From: Bacillota bacterium
GTDB taxonomy: Bacteria; Bacillota; Clostridia; Acetivibrionales; DSM-27016
Direction of reading: 5' to 3'
Length of the DNA stretch: 64,000 nt
Assembly (NCBI GenBank): GCA_023390115.1
Contig: JAEWDM010000029.1
Span: forward strand, 47,194 to 111,193
Positions within the stretch are counted from its first letter, which is position 1, and each line of letters begins with the position of its first letter. The notes under the pieces were generated by a model. The model saw only the letters and a list, made by a program, of their open reading frames with translations. It was not told the origin of the DNA and did no database searches. A program made the position numbers and the translations under genes. Below are positions 62,026-64,000 of the stretch, piece by piece.

Positions 62026-63849
62026 ATGTGCGGAATAGTTGGATATATAGGAGATAAGGATGTAGTACCGGTACTGATTAACGGATTAAAAAAGCTGGAA
62101 TACAGAGGGTATGATTCTGCGGGTGTGGCTCTGTTCGGACAGGACTCGTTGAAAGTGATAAAGTGCAAGGGACGGCTTGCGGCACTGGAGGAGAAAGTGA
62201 CCGGCGATATGCCTGAGGGCTATATAGGCATAGGGCATACGAGGTGGGCAACCCACGGGGAGCCAAACGATGTAAACTCACATCCCCACATCAGCCAATC
62301 GGGGAATATTGCAGTGGTTCACAACGGAATTATAGAAAACTATATGAGGCTAAAGGAGTTTCTTATATCAAAGGGCTACAGCTTTGTATCGGAAACCGAC
62401 ACTGAGGTTGTGGCGCATCTGGTGGAATACCATTATAAGGGCGATCTTGTGCAGGCCGTTATGGAATCCGTTAATGAGCTGGAGGGCTCCTATGCGCTTG
62501 GGGTAATATGCAGAGACTGCCAGGATAAGTTTGTAGCTGCGAGAAAGGACAGTCCTCTTATAGTGGGGCTTGGAAATGGAGAAAACTTCATAGCCTCGGA
62601 CATACCTGCAATACTTGAGCACACAAGGAACATATACATACTTGAGGATAAGGAAATAGTGTCGCTGGCCAGGGATGAGGTAAGGATTTTTAATATCCAC
62701 GGGTCGGAGGTAAAAAAGGATGTATTCCATGTGGATTGGGACGTGGCTTGTGCTGAAAAAGCGGGCTATGAGCATTTCATGATGAAGGAGATATGTGAGG
62801 AGCCGAAGGTTGTGAGGGACACGGTAAACCCAAGAATAGAGGGCCTAAGGGTTGAGCTAGGGAATACAGGAATTACTTCGGAGGCTTTAAAGGACATTGA
62901 TAAAATAAACATAGTTGCCTGCGGCACGGCGAGCCATGCGGGGATTGTAGGGAAGTACCTCATTGAGAAGCTGGCGAGGATTTCTGTGGAGGTCGATGTG
63001 GCTTCGGAATTCAGGTACAGGGATCCCATTATAAGCGGCAGGAACCTTGTAATTATAATAAGCCAGTCAGGGGAAACTATTGATACTCTTTTTGCGCTCA
63101 GGGAGGCTAAAAAAAGAGGCGCCAGAACTCTGGCGGTTGTAAATGTGGTGGGAAGCTCCATTGCCAGAGAGGCGGATGACGTGCTGTACACATGGGCGGG
63201 GCCGGAAATAGCGGTGGCATCGACAAAGGCGTATAACACCCAGCTTGCGGCAATGTACCTTATTGCGCTTGATTTGGCCTGCAAGAAGGGGATCATTGAC
63301 AGTGAGACTGCAAAAGGCATCATAGATTCGTTAAAGGCGGCGCCCGATGCGATAGAGGAGGTGCTCGGCAATAAGGAGGCAATACAAAAATTTGCTTCAC
63401 AGCACTACAATGCAAAGAGCATTTTCTTTATAGGCAGAGGACTGGACTATGCGCTTTCCATGGAGGGCTCTCTCAAGCTGAAGGAAATTTCATATATACA
63501 CTCGGAGGCATATGCCGGGGGGGAGCTGAAGCACGGCACAATAGCCCTCATTGAAAAGGGTACGCTGGTTGTATGCTCAATGACGCAGAAAAGCCTGCTT
63601 GAAAAGATGATAAGCAACATTAAGGAGGTCAAGGCCAGAGGCGCGGTGGTTATGGCCATAACCCAGCAAAGCAATGAGGCGGTTGAGAAAACGGCGGATA
63701 TTGTGATAAAAATACCTGATGTCGACTCTATCATAGCCCCTATTGTTGCCATAACGCCAATGCAGCTTTTCGCCTACTACATGGCACTGCAAAAGGGCTG
63801 TGACGTGGATAAGCCGAGAAATCTTGCAAAGAGTGTGACTGTAGAGTAG
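62026..63849 (+). CDS. glmS: Glucosamine-6-phosphate synthase (isomerising)
   Basis: GlmS makes glucosamine-6-phosphate from fructose-6-phosphate and glutamine. Cys2 (MCGIVGYIG) is the N-terminal glutaminase nucleophile, with GHTRWATHG and NPHxH-like features behind it. Two SIS domains follow (about 285-600), with SQSGETIDT and STKAYNTQ, and the C-terminal KSVTVE matches the family end. 607 aa is standard. AAGGAGAGG precedes the ATG. Bases 63850-64000 show no feature. Confidence 0.97.
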   Translation: MCGIVGYIGDKDVVPVLINGLKKLEYRGYDSAGVALFGQDSLKVIKCKGRLAALEEKVTGDMPEGYIGIGHTRWATHGEPNDVNSHPHISQSGNIAVVHNGIIENYMRLKEFLISKGYSFVSETDTEVVAHLVEYHYKGDLVQAVMESVNELEGSYALGVICRDCQDKFVAARKDSPLIVGLGNGENFIASDIPAILEHTRNIYILEDKEIVSLARDEVRIFNIHGSEVKKDVFHVDWDVACAEKAGYEHFMMKEICEEPKVVRDTVNPRIEGLRVELGNTGITSEALKDIDKINIVACGTASHAGIVGKYLIEKLARISVEVDVASEFRYRDPIISGRNLVIIISQSGETIDTLFALREAKKRGARTLAVVNVVGSSIAREADDVLYTWAGPEIAVASTKAYNTQLAAMYLIALDLACKKGIIDSETAKGIIDSLKAAPDAIEEVLGNKEAIQKFASQHYNAKSIFFIGRGLDYALSMEGSLKLKEISYIHSEAYAGGELKHGTIALIEKGTLVVCSMTQKSLLEKMISNIKEVKARGAVVMAITQQSNEAVEKTADIVIKIPDVDSIIAPIVAITPMQLFAYYMALQKGCDVDKPRNLAKSVTVE

Positions 63850-64000
63850 GGCGGGGAATATTTATTGATGCGGATGTATTTTCCCAATAAAACTCATCCC
63901 CAACCCCAAACCCCTTCCACGCCAGGGAAAAAGAAAAACGATGAGAAAATCGATTAAAACCCAGTAAAGACAAGGGACGAGAGGACTACGGCAGGCAAGC

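Noticed and set aside
1..64000. CRISPR arrays, insertion sequences or prophage
   Set aside because: No regularly spaced repeats, transposase motifs or phage structural genes were seen on reading both strands.

Overview
The window reads as the chromosome of an anaerobic, spore-forming, cellulolytic clostridium. The clues are a cellulosomal GH5 glycanase with a C-terminal type I dockerin, a sporulation gene (spoIIM) in a Bacillus/Clostridium-like gene order, fermentative enzymes (PPi-type phosphofructokinase, pyruvate kinase with a PEP-utiliser tail, pyruvate:ferredoxin oxidoreductase), strong AGGAGG-type ribosome binding sites and frequent TTG/GTG starts. The dockerin repeats carry Ser-Thr and Ser-Ile at the recognition positions, which is closer to the Acetivibrio thermocellus style than to the Ala-Leu/Ile style of Ruminiclostridium cellulolyticum; species cannot be fixed from this window. 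No phage, insertion sequence or CRISPR array was seen.

Layout. 1-3.1 kb: the 3' part of an acyl-CoA synthetase facing a PPi-phosphofructokinase across a shared terminator. 3.1-3.3 kb: a long 6S-like RNA hairpin. 3.4-5.5 kb: a NeuB-like nonulosonate synthase and a NeuA-KdsC fusion. 5.6-9.7 kb: an ABC exporter pair, asnS and a small zinc-ribbon-like gene. 9.9-15.6 kb: citrate synthase, the ACT/UPF0210 pair, pyruvate kinase and an unknown gene. 15.8-24.2 kb: a Mn2+ riboswitch with its P-type ATPase, PFOR, an AEC permease and an AcsE-like methyltransferase. 24.2-27.8 kb: an EAL-CBS-GGDEF protein, a GyrI-like protein and a WYL regulator. 27.9-39.3 kb: tRNA-Trp, proC, rnhA, an unannotated MciZ-like micro-gene, nudF, spoIIM, xerD, deoB, pdp, dacF, lysA and a secreted PPIase. 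39.4-45.0 kb: a triple-repeat DUF2680 protein, a GntR/ABC module with a palindromic operator, a decayed ABC-exporter end, YitT, and a PadR/membrane pair.

45.3-52.4 kb is the most unusual part: a Crp/Fnr regulator followed by nitrogenase-like genes H-D-K and a complete FecBCD/BtuFCD-type metal-chelate importer, in one closely packed run ending at a strong terminator. The Fe protein keeps both [4Fe-4S] cysteines. The two larger subunits keep cluster-type cysteines near their N-termini but lack FeMo-cofactor ligands, and no nifE, nifN or nifB lies nearby. It is therefore a nitrogenase-like reductase of unknown substrate, physically coupled to uptake of a chelated metal, corrinoid or haem-like compound.

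52.4-55.5 kb holds the dockerin GH5 with a roughly 250-nt leader, a candidate small RNA and a 44-aa SHOCT-like protein. 55.8-63.8 kb is the c-di-AMP/cell-wall block: a 33-aa membrane peptide, cdaA, cdaR, an FAD dehydrogenase, glmM, a complete glmS ribozyme and glmS.
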